From: JALORV01 sp963724365
GTDB taxonomy: Bacteria; Pseudomonadota; Gammaproteobacteria; Burkholderiales; Burkholderiaceae_F
Assembly: GCA_963724365.1 (NCBI GenBank)
Contig: CAVRUR010000016.1
Location: 62,001 to 126,000 of the forward strand
Direction: 5' to 3'
DNA length: 64,000 nt
Shown here: positions 9,618 to 19,282 of the stretch, piece after piece
Layout of the letters: each line of letters begins with the position of its first letter
Position numbering within the stretch: position 1 is the first letter of the stretch
Translations under genes and position numbers: made by a program
Notes under the pieces: generated by a model
Database searches by the model: none
Seen by the model: only the letters and a program-made list of their open reading frames with translations
What the model was told of the DNA's origin: nothing

Positions 9618-10892
9618 GCCGCTTCCTTGACGACCTGTCCGCGAGCAGTTCGTCGATCTCCTGCGAAGACAGTCCGAGCTCGGCCGAGCAGCGCGCGCGT
9701 GTGCTGACCGGCGCGCGGCGCCGGCGCAGGCCGCAGCGCGTGACCGGACATCTGCGCCAGCGGCCCGACTTCGGTGACCGCGCCGCTGGCGGAGCACGAC
9801 GCCGCGCGACGTAGCCTGCGTGGTGCGAGCGCCTCGGCCGGCGTCAGCACCGGGGTCACGCAGGCATCGACGTCGGCGAATTCGTCGGTCCATTCGGCGA
9901 GGTGACGGCTGCGGATGCGCTCCGCCACGCGCGCGATGGTCGTCTGCTGGGCGGCGGCCGATCCGGGTGCCTCGCCATGCGCCCAGTGGCGCCGGCGCAG
10001 TTCGCCCAGGCCGGCGGCGTCGCAGAACGCCTCCCAGAACTTGAGTTCGAGCGCACCGACGGCGAGGTGTCGACCGTCCGCCGTTGCGTAGACGCGATAG
10101 CAGGCTGCGCCGCCGGTCAACAGCGTCGATCCGGCCGTTCGGGCGTCTGGCCGGCATCGAGCTCGGCGTGCGGAAAGTAGTGGTGCACGAGCAGTGCCTC
10201 GGTCATCGCCACGTCGACCCAGCGACCCTGGCCGGTGCGCTGCGCGGCCAGCAGCGCGATCAGCAGCGACGAAAGTGCGGCGAGTGCGCCGCCGAGCAGG
10301 TCACCGAGCTGCAGGTTCGGAACCGCCGGCTCGACCGCTCGCGCGGATCTGGTCGAGCACGCCGCTGGTGGCGATGTAGTTGATGTCGTGGCCGGCACGC
10401 TGCGCCAGCGGGCCGGTCTGCCCGTAGCCGGAGATCGAGCACAGCACCAGGCGCGGATTGCGCGCGTGCAGAACGTCCCAACCCAAGGCCCAGTCGCGCC
10501 ATGCACGCCAGGCCGGAAGCTTTCGATCACCGCGTCGGCGGTCGCCGCGAGGTCGAGCAGCAGTTCGCGGCCCGCGCGGATGCTTCAGGTCGACGCCAGA
10601 TCGAACGCTTGCCGCGGTTGGTGGCCTCGAACGCCGGATTGACCGGCATGCCCGGCGGCATTGGGAACCTGCGGCGGGAAGTCGCGCATGTAGTCGCCGG
10701 CGCCGGTGTCCTCGATCTTGATGACGTCGGCACCGAAGTCGGCCAGGTGCATCGTCGCCGCCGGTCCGGGCAGCAGTCGCGTCAGGTCGAGCACTGCGCA
10801 GTCCGGCGAGCGGCGCTCGCGGGACTGTTCATGTTGTCCCTCGCCCTGCGGGCGGTCCGCGGGACGCGAGCGCCTTCGGAGCGCGGCGTCGC

Positions 10893-10896
<4 letters not shown>
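9614..10896 (-). CDS. Family III CoA transferase, alpha-methylacyl-CoA racemase-like (frameshifted)
   Basis: CaiB/BaiF superfamily, about 420 residues. It opens VLDLTRLLPGPAATMHLADF, the standard N-terminal CoA-binding block, then shows ISGYGQTGP. The segment RAGHDINYIATSGVLDQI and the later NLQLGDLLGGALA carry the His and Asp that act as acid and base in alpha-methylacyl-CoA racemases. GAACYRVYATADGRHLAVGA and DACVTPVLTPAEA also match that subgroup. At least four frame changes occur (around 10800, 10520, 10340 and 10120). ATG 10896 overlaps the ABC-F stop (ATGA) and is in frame with the first block. An ATG at 10832 behind GAGGGACAAC is an alternative if one base is wrong. The likely role is epimerising or activating branched acyl-CoAs for the neighbouring dehydrogenase. 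Confidence 0.8.
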
Positions 10897-12798
<1,902 letters not shown>

Positions 12799-12886
12799 GG
12801 GCCAGCGAATAGGATCATCGACTGCAGCGGCGTCGGGCGGAGCGAGGCCGTGAGCAGCGGCCAGTCCGTCCGCGCCGTTCGCCCGG

Positions 12887-13791
12887 CTAGGGCAGCTCTT
12901 CCTGGCGCGCCAGGAACACCATGTCGTCGCCGGCGCTGGTCGTGAGCCAGGTCAGCGGCAGGTCGCTGAATGTCTTGTCCGCCGCCGCACGACCGTCGCC
13001 GACTTCGACGATCAGCATGCCGCCGCGCTTCAGGTGGCCGCGCGCCTGCCGCACCAGCGTCTTGACGAAGTTCATGCCGTCGCGCCGCCGGCCAGCGCGA
13101 GCTTGCGGCTCGTGCTTGTATTCCGCCGGCAGCTTCGCCATGGCGCTGTCGGTGACGTACGGCGGATTGCAGAGGATGAGGTCGTAGCGCTTGGTGCCGA
13201 GCGCGCCAAACAGGTCCGACTTGACCAGGCTTGACCCGCTGCTCGAGCTGGTAGTCGGCGACATTGCGGCGCGCGACCTGCAGCGCGTCGGCCGAGATAT
13301 CGGCCGCATCGACCTTGGCGTTGGGGAAGACGTCGGCCGCCATGATCGCGAGGCAGCCCGGATCCGGTGCACATGTCGAGCACCTCGGTCACCGCAGCCG
13401 CGATCCAGCCACCCACGGCGACAGGCCCTCGTCGAGCAGCTCGCCGATGAACGAGCGCGGAACGATCACGCGCTCGTCGACGTAGAACTTGTAGCCGCGC
13501 AGCCAGGCTTCGTTCAGCAGGTAGGCGGCCGGCAGGCGCTTCTTCACGCGGCGGTCGATGATCTGCAGCAGCTCGTGGATCTCGGCGTGCGTCAGGTAGG
13601 CATCGGCAAAGAACTCGAGCCGCTCCAGCGGCAGCTTGAGCGTGCGCATCACGATGAAGGCCGCCTCCTCGAACGCATCGCGCCTGGCCGTGGCCGAACG
13701 AAAGCTGCGCCTCGTTGAAGCGCGACACCGCGTAGCGCAGCACGTCGCGCAGCGTGCGCAGGTTGGCCTGGGCGTCGATCAGCGTGGTCAT
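12887..13791 (-). CDS. prmB: Ribosomal protein L3 N5-glutamine methyltransferase PrmB (frameshifted)
   Basis: SAM-dependent methyltransferase that modifies a glutamine of ribosomal protein L3, about 301 residues. The N-terminal helical domain (VLRYAVSRFNEAQLSFGHG) is followed by AYLLNEAWLRGYKFYVDER and VIVPRSFIGELL, both diagnostic of PrmB rather than PrmC. The SAM site VLDMCTGSG and the substrate motif DLILCNPPYVTDSAM follow. About five frame changes (near 13685, 13400, 13235 and 13090) interrupt the reading. ATG 13791 lies in an ATGA overlap with the end of dapE. The stop at 12887 is 88 bp before the ABC-F start. The pairing of prmB with dap genes is usual in Betaproteobacteria. Confidence 0.88.
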
Positions 13792-14938
13792 CGTGTTGCC
13801 TGTCGGTGCGAGCAGGCGCTCCAGCGTGCTGCGGTAGATGTTCTTGAGCGGTTCGAGGTCGGCCACGGCGATCCGTTCGTTGATCTGGTGGATCGTCGCA
13901 TTCGGCGGACCGAACTCGATCACCTGCGGGCAGAAGGTCGCGATGAAGCGGCCGTCCGAGGTGCCGCCGGTGGTCGACAGTTCGGGTCGCACGCCGGTCA
14001 CCTGCTCGATCGCGGCGCTGATTGCCGCCGACAGCGCGCCGCGCGGCGTCAGGAACGGCGCTGCCCCGAGCGTCCAGTCGATCGTCGAAATCGACGCCGA
14101 TGACGCTGCAGCAGCCGTCTCCGACGCGCTGCTGCAGAGATGCGCGCCGTCGATGCCGGCGCGAAGCGGAAGTTGAAGTCGACCACGCAGGCGCCGGGGA
14201 TCACGTTGCCGGCGCCGGTGCCGGCATGAATGTTCGAGACCTGGAACGTCGTCGGCGGAAAGAACTCGTCGCCGCGATCCCATTCGGTCGCGGCGAGTTC
14301 GGCGAGGGCCGGCGCCAGCATGTGCACCGGGTTGCGCGCCAGGTGCGGATAGGCGACATGCCCCTGGACGTCCGCGCACCGTCAGCCGACCGGACAGCGA
14401 TCCACGGCGTCCGTTCTTGATCGTGTCGCCGAGCCGTTCGACCGAGGTCGGTTCGCCGACGATGCAGTAGTCGATCGCTTCGCCGCGCGCGCGCAGCGCT
14501 TCGACGACCGAGCGTGGTGCCATCCGTGGCCGGTCCTTCCTCGTCGGAGGTCAGCAGCAGGGCGATCGAGCCGGGATGGCCGGGGTGTGCGCGCACGAAC
14601 TCCTCGGCGGCAACGACGAAGGCGGCGATCGAGCTCTTCATGTCCGACGCACCGCGCCCGAACAGCACGCCGTCGCGCAATGTCGGTGTGAACGGGTCCG
14701 AGTGCCACTGGTCGAGCGGGCCGGTCGGCACGACGTCGGTGTGGCCGGCAAAGACGAATACCGGAGCGGCCGTGCCGCGTCGCAGCCAGGTGTTGGTCAC
14801 GCCATTGCCTGCAATCGTCTCGGCGGTGAAGCCGGAGGCGGCGAGTCGCGCGGCCAGCAGTGACTGGCAGCCACCGTCGTCCGGCGTGACGGATCGGCGG
14901 GCGATCAGGTCCTGGACGAGTTCGAGAGTGGGATTCAC
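13788..14938 (-). CDS. dapE: Succinyl-diaminopimelate desuccinylase DapE (frameshifted)
   Basis: M20 zinc hydrolase that frees LL-diaminopimelate from its succinyl form in lysine and peptidoglycan synthesis; about 382 residues. The metal ligands are visible as FAGHTDVVPTGP, GRGASDMKSSIAAF and the catalytic-glutamate segment LTSDEEGPATDGT. The dimerisation domain shows GRRGSLSGRLTV and FQVSNIHAGTGAGNVIP. The last metal histidine region reads TTGGTSDGRFIA and PPNATIHQINE. Frame changes occur near 14525, 14380 and 14155, plus one close to the 3' end, since the expected TGA overlapping prmB is one frame off. ATG 14938 is the only reasonable start. DapD and DapC, the preceding pathway enzymes, are encoded nearby. 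Confidence 0.9.
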
Positions 14939-15067
14939 GGGCGGCCTTGGTGCTGCGCGCTCCGTGACTCGCCTATGCGGCGACCCAGCGGTCTGATGCG
15001 CGCGCCTGCGCGCCAGGGGAGGCAGGCTCGGCGCGCCGATTGTAGCGGCAGCGCCGATCGGTGCGGC

Positions 15068-16219
15068 CTAGATGTTCAGCGTGAACTCGGAGAACGAGGC
15101 GTCGGAGCCTTCGTCCTTGCGTTCCTTCTGCAGCTGAGAGCGGGACTTGCCGGCGTTGTTGATGAACCAGAGCAGGTTGTTCTGCGAATCGGCCGCGGCC
15201 AGCGCGTCCTCGCGCGTGATCTGGTCGCCCTGGATCAGCGAGTACAGGCTCTGCTCGAAAGAAATGCTCTCGGGCGCCAGGCTCTGCTCCATCGCTTCCT
15301 TGATCGCCTGCACGTCGCCGCGCTCGATCAGGTCGGCGATGTGGCGCGTGTTCATCAGCACCTCGACCGACGGCACGCGACCGCCGCGCTTGGAACGCAC
15401 CAGCCGCTGCGAGACGATCGCCTTCACCGCCACCGACATGTCCTGGAACAGCGCCTGGCGGGTTTCGGGCGGGTAGAAGCTGATCACGCGATTCAGCGCG
15501 TGCGAGCTGTTGGTCGCATGCAGCGTGGCCACGACCAGGTGTCCGGACATCGCGTAGGCGAGCGCCGCGCTCATCGTGTCGCGATCGCGGATCTCGCCGA
15601 TGAAGATGACGTCCGGAGCCTGCCGCATGGCGCTGCGCAGCGCCGCCTGCAGCGTGCGGGCATCGGAACCGATTTCGCGCTGGTTGATGATCGACTTCTT
15701 GTTGCGGAACAGGAATTCGATCGGGTCCTCAAACGTCAGCACGTGCCCGGTCATCAGTTCATTGCGGTGATCGAGCATCGAGGCGATCGTCGTCGACTTG
15801 CCGGAACCGGCCGCGCCGACGACAAGAATCAGGCCGCGCCGCTCCATGACGAGGTCCTTCAGGACCTCGGGCAGGTGCAGCGCATCGAGCTTGGGAATGT
15901 CGTGCGGGATGAAGCGGACTACGGCGGAGATCGAGCCCCGCTGCAGGAATGCCGACAGTCGGAAGCTGCCGATGCCCTGCACCGGCAGGCCGATGTTCAG
16001 TTCGCGCGAGTCCTCGAGTTCGCGGAAATGCGCGTCGGTCAGGCGCTCGGCCAGCAGCGAAACGATCGACTGCGGCGCGAGCCGCTCCTGGTTGATCGGC
16101 ACGCACACGCCGTTGATCTTGATCGTGATCGGCGAGCCGACCGAGAGGAACAGGTCCGAGGCCTGCTTTTCGGCCATCAGGCCGAACAGGCGCTCGAGCG
16201 ACATGGGCGTAGCCGACAT
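15068..16219 (-). CDS. pilU: Type IV pilus retraction ATPase PilU
   Basis: Secretion-superfamily ATPase of 383 residues, the size of PilU, with the longer C-terminal tail that PilT lacks. Motifs: Walker A VGAAGSGKST at 134-143, Asp box LTFEDPIEF at 161-169, Walker B VIFIGEIRD at 204-212 and His box ATLHATNSSHALNR at 231-244. PilU supports PilT-driven pilus retraction at the inner membrane. PilT is usually next to it, but here the gene stands alone between dapE (129 bp away) and dapD. ATG 16219 is chosen, with GAGGTCG upstream; ATG 16204 (MSLERL) is possible. The reading frame is intact. Confidence 0.93.
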   Translation of the reverse strand: MSATPMSLERLFGLMAEKQASDLFLSVGSPITIKINGVCVPINQERLAPQSIVSLLAERLTDAHFRELEDSRELNIGLPVQGIGSFRLSAFLQRGSISAVVRFIPHDIPKLDALHLPEVLKDLVMERRGLILVVGAAGSGKSTTIASMLDHRNELMTGHVLTFEDPIEFLFRNKKSIINQREIGSDARTLQAALRSAMRQAPDVIFIGEIRDRDTMSAALAYAMSGHLVVATLHATNSSHALNRVISFYPPETRQALFQDMSVAVKAIVSQRLVRSKRGGRVPSVEVLMNTRHIADLIERGDVQAIKEAMEQSLAPESISFEQSLYSLIQGDQITREDALAAADSQNNLLWFINNAGKSRSQLQKERKDEGSDASFSEFTLNI

Positions 16220-16660
16220 GGAATGCGACCTCGTGCTGCGGAGGAGCACAGCATACGACCGGCAGGCATCCCTTGCGAACCTGTCCGATCGGATGAAAAG
16301 AGGTGGCAACTGGCCTCTGGCGGCCTGCGTAGGCGGCTAAAGCTGCGGCTGTTTGCTCCTCTTGGCGCCGCTGGCGCGAGATTCGCTCTCGTTGTGCCGC
16401 GACCGAGCCGGGAGTCGCACGGCGGCGAGTGACTTTCTTTGCTTCGCCAAAGAAAGTCACCAAAGAAAGGCGACCGCGCGAGGACGGCCTGCGGCTGCCC
16501 TTGCGCTGCAGGCCGTCAGCGGGCCGGGCGCGAAACTCGCTCCCTGCGCTCGCTCAGACACGCACCCGGCACTGCCCCGCTGCCGCCCCGCACCGCCGCG
16601 GCGTCCCCGAGCGAATGACCATCCGCGCCGTGCCAGTGGCAGTGTCAGTGTTCGACTCGC
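16220..16660. other. Intergenic region with stem-loop repeat between dapD and pilU
   Basis: A 441-bp stretch without a convincing gene. Short open frames exist but none has a ribosome site or protein-like composition. It contains a perfect stem-loop (described separately) followed by a CAAAGAAAG echo. The region after that, about 16490-16610, is very C-rich and reads like the conserved tail of dispersed non-coding repeats that I recall around such stem-loops in other GC-rich Proteobacteria. Promoter signals for pilU must lie here, but I cannot place them with confidence. Confidence 0.5.
16431..16458. repeat. Perfect 11-bp stem-loop, candidate dispersed repeat
   Basis: GACTTTCTTTG (16431-16441) pairs exactly with CAAAGAAAGTC (16448-16458) around the six-base loop CTTCGC. 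CACCAAAGAAAGG follows at once, repeating the right arm. The A/T-rich arms stand out in this GC-rich context. From memory, near-identical stem-loops are dispersed in intergenic regions of several gamma- and betaproteobacterial genomes. One window cannot show dispersal. It could also act as a transcription barrier between dapD and pilU. Confidence 0.65.
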
Positions 16661-17470
16661 CTACGTCCTCAGCAGTTCGTTGATGCTGGTCTTGGAGCGG
16701 GTCCGGGCGTCCACCTGCTTGACGATGACCGCGCAGTAGAGGTTGCACTCGCGCGACGGCAGTGAACCGGCGACGACGACCGAACCGGCCGGTACCCGGC
16801 CGTAGAGGATCTCCCCTGTTTCGCGATTGAAGATCTTGGTGCTCTGTCCGATGAAGACTCCCATGCCGAGCACGGCGTTCTCCTCGACGATGACGCCCTC
16901 GACGACTTCCGAGCGTGCACCGATGAAGCAGTTGTCCTCGATGATGGTCGGGTTCGCCTGCAGCGGTTCGAGCACGCCGCCGATGCCGACGCCCCCGGAC
17001 AGGTGAACGTTCTTGCCGATCTGGGCGCACGAGCCGACCGTGGCCCAGGTGTCCACCATCGTCCCCTCGTCCACGTAGGCGCCGATGTTGACGTACGACG
17101 GCATCAGCACCACGTTCTTCGCGATGTAGCTGCCACGCCGCGCGACGGCCGGCGGGACCACCCGCACGCCGGTGGCGCGCATGTGCTCGGCATCGAGATG
17201 CGAGAACTTCGGCTGCACCTTGTCGTAGAAACCAAGCTCGCCGGCATGGATCGGCACGTTGTCGTTGAGCCGGAACGACAGCAGTACGGCTTTCTTTAGC
17301 CATTGGTGCGTGATCCACTCGCCGCCGACCTTCTCGGCTACCCGCACGCGACCGGCGTTGAGGTCGGAAATGGCGTGATCCACCGCATCGCGCACGGCGG
17401 CCGGTGCGGACGTCGGGGACAGATTCGTCCGCACTTCCCATGCGTCATTGATCGTCTGTTCGAGCGGCAT
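16661..17470 (-). CDS. dapD: 2,3,4,5-tetrahydropyridine-2,6-dicarboxylate N-succinyltransferase DapD
   Basis: Trimeric succinyl-CoA-dependent acyltransferase of the succinylase branch of lysine/diaminopimelate synthesis; 269 residues, intact. A helical N-terminal domain (about 1-100, with GGEWITHQWLKKAVLLSF) precedes a left-handed beta-helix of hexapeptide repeats. Examples are SYIAKNVVLMPSYVNIGAYV, MVDTWATVGSCAQIG and SGGVGIGGVLEP. The C-terminal cap includes CNLYCAVIVKQVDARTRSK. ATG 17470 and TAG at 16661-16663 delimit it. It lies 18 bp downstream of dapC on the same strand and is presumably in one operon with it. Product and donor are those of the well-studied E. coli enzyme. Confidence 0.96.
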   Translation of the reverse strand: MPLEQTINDAWEVRTNLSPTSAPAAVRDAVDHAISDLNAGRVRVAEKVGGEWITHQWLKKAVLLSFRLNDNVPIHAGELGFYDKVQPKFSHLDAEHMRATGVRVVPPAVARRGSYIAKNVVLMPSYVNIGAYVDEGTMVDTWATVGSCAQIGKNVHLSGGVGIGGVLEPLQANPTIIEDNCFIGARSEVVEGVIVEENAVLGMGVFIGQSTKIFNRETGEILYGRVPAGSVVVAGSLPSRECNLYCAVIVKQVDARTRSKTSINELLRT

Positions 17471-17488
17471 CGGTCGTCCTTGCTGAGG

Positions 17489-18673
17489 TCAGATTTGAAG
17501 GGAGGCAATGCGTGCCGCTGCCTCGGCCACCTCGGCCGGCTCGGCGACGAGCGCGATGCGCACGAAGTTCGTACCGGGGTTCTTGCCATCGACGTCACGC
17601 GACAGGTAACTGCCCGGCAGTACTGTGACATTCTTCTCGGCATACAGGCGCTGCGCATACTCGGTGTCGGCAATCGGTGTCTGCGCCCACAGGTAGAAGG
17701 CGGCGTCCGGCCGCCTGCAGTCGAGGTGCCGGGCGATGACGGGTGTGGCCTGCTCGAACTTCTGCGCGTAGAGCCGGCGGTTCTCGATCACGTGGGCCTC
17801 GTCGCTCCAGGCCGCGATGCTCGCCGCCTGCACCGGAGGGCTCATCGCGGTACCGTGATAGGTGCGATAGAGCTGGAACTTGCGCAAAGCCTCGGCATCG
17901 CCCGCGACAAAGCCTGACCTCATTCCGGGCACATTCGAGCGCTTCGACAGGCTGGAGAACATGACGACGCGCTGGTACCGGTCACGGCCGAGCTGTGCTG
18001 CGGCCGCCAGCGCACCCAGCGGCGGTGTCGACTCGTCGAAGTAGATCTCGGAGTAGCACTCGTCCGACGCGATGATGAAGTCGTGCCGGTCGGCCAGTTC
18101 GAACAGTCGGGCCCATTCGTCCAGCGTCATCACGCGACCGGTGGGATTGCCGGGCGTACAGACGTAGACCAGCTGGACGCCGTTCCAGTCGACCGGGCTC
18201 AAGCGCTCGAGCTCCATGCGAAAGCCGTTGTCGGGGGTCGTCGACAGGTACAGCGGCTCGGCGCCGGCCAGCAGCGCTGCGCCTTCATAGATCTGATAGA
18301 AAGGATTCGGCGAGATCACCCGCGCCGTTCGGGTGCGATCGACCACGGTCTGAGCGAACGCGAAGAGCGCCTCGCGTGAGCCCGCGACGGGCAGCACCTG
18401 CGTGCCCGGGTCGAGTTTCGTCAGGCTATACCGGCGCATCGCCCAGGCCGCGATCGCCTCGCGCAGTGCCGGCTGGCCCGCGGTCAGCGGATAGCTCGCC
18501 ACACTTGGCAGCGCCTGAGCGTAGGCATCGAGGATGAAGCGTGGCGTCGCATGCTTCGGCTCGCCAATGGACAGATTGATCGGCGACAGGCCGGCCGGCG
18601 GAGTGAGCTCGGCGAACAGCTGGCGCAGCTGCTCGAACGGGTACGGATGCAGTCGGGCGAGATCGGGATTCAT
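17489..18673 (-). CDS. dapC: Succinyldiaminopimelate transaminase DapC
   Basis: PLP-dependent class I aminotransferase that converts N-succinyl-2-amino-6-ketopimelate to N-succinyl-LL-diaminopimelate; 394 residues, intact. Characteristic segments are LSIGEPKHATP at 34-44, CTPGNPTGR at 172-180, SDECYSEIYFD at 203-213 and the PLP lysine K244 in SSLSKRSNVPGMRSGF. The DapC assignment rests on similarity of these blocks and on position directly upstream of dapD, as in other Betaproteobacteria; unrelated ArgD serves this step in enterics. ATG 18673 begins MNPDLARLHPYPF. queF starts upstream on the same strand and ends 17 bp before it. Confidence 0.92.
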   Translation of the reverse strand: MNPDLARLHPYPFEQLRQLFAELTPPAGLSPINLSIGEPKHATPRFILDAYAQALPSVASYPLTAGQPALREAIAAWAMRRYSLTKLDPGTQVLPVAGSREALFAFAQTVVDRTRTARVISPNPFYQIYEGAALLAGAEPLYLSTTPDNGFRMELERLSPVDWNGVQLVYVCTPGNPTGRVMTLDEWARLFELADRHDFIIASDECYSEIYFDESTPPLGALAAAAQLGRDRYQRVVMFSSLSKRSNVPGMRSGFVAGDAEALRKFQLYRTYHGTAMSPPVQAASIAAWSDEAHVIENRRLYAQKFEQATPVIARHLDCRRPDAAFYLWAQTPIADTEYAQRLYAEKNVTVLPGSYLSRDVDGKNPGTNFVRIALVAEPAEVAEAAARIASLQI

Positions 18674-18690
18674 CTGCAGTCAGGGCGCAG

Positions 18691-19113
18691 TCAGGGCCGC
18701 GACGGACTTCCCTCGGCATCGGCGCGCACCAGCTCGACGTGCGGCAACGGCTTCCAGCCTTTCTTGCGATGCTCGGCGACGACGGTCGTGAACAGGCCGC
18801 CGCGTACATACCACCTGGCCGTCAGCCGCATGAAGCGCGGCGCCAGGGCGCGGACCAGGTCGTCAAGGATGCGGTTGGTGACGGCCTCGTGGAATGCACC
18901 CTCGTTGCGGTATGACCATACGTACAGCTTCAGCGCCTTCAGCTCGACATTGCGCTTGTCGGGCACGTAGTCGAGCACCAGGGTGGCGAAGTCCGGCTGT
19001 CCGGTCAGCGGACACAGGCACGTGAACTCGGGCACCTCGATGTGCACAAGGTAGTCGCGCTGCGGCGCCGGATTCGCGAAGGTCTCGAGAGTCTTGCTGG
19101 GGCGTGTGGCCAT
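18691..19113 (-). CDS. queF: NADPH-dependent 7-cyano-7-deazaguanine (preQ0) reductase QueF, short type
   Basis: Reduces preQ0 to preQ1 in queuosine synthesis. The 140-residue, single-domain form (YkvM type) has the active-site block EFTCLCPLTGQPDFA with catalytic Cys34 and Asp41, the QueF NADPH motif VELKALKLY at 56-64 and Glu72 in YRNEGAFHE. The two-domain form of about 275-280 residues found in E. coli and many relatives is not what is present. ATG 19113 is clear. The gene leads the minus-strand queF-dapC-dapD group and is divergent from smc; the 169-bp gap between them must hold both promoters. TATTAT at 19172-19177 is a possible -10 element, but I cannot assign its direction. Confidence 0.95.
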   Translation of the reverse strand: MATRPSKTLETFANPAPQRDYLVHIEVPEFTCLCPLTGQPDFATLVLDYVPDKRNVELKALKLYVWSYRNEGAFHEAVTNRILDDLVRALAPRFMRLTARWYVRGGLFTTVVAEHRKKGWKPLPHVELVRADAEGSPSRP

Positions 19114-19282
19114 GATCGTCGCTTGCGGTCGCGTGCGCGCGGGATGCCGCAGCGAGGAGGGAGTGCGCTGTTATTATACGAACGCGATCATTCATCCCCT
19201 CGCATTCATCGGGCCGCGCTTTCGGTCGGCGCGTCCCGGTCCGCGCCCGGGGCTTTTCCCAAACACTTCCCGCCCATTTCAC

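Noticed and set aside
19094..19282. In-frame upstream extension of smc
   Set aside because: Conservation starts at VRLRQIKLAGFKSF and the extension overlaps the divergent queF promoter region.
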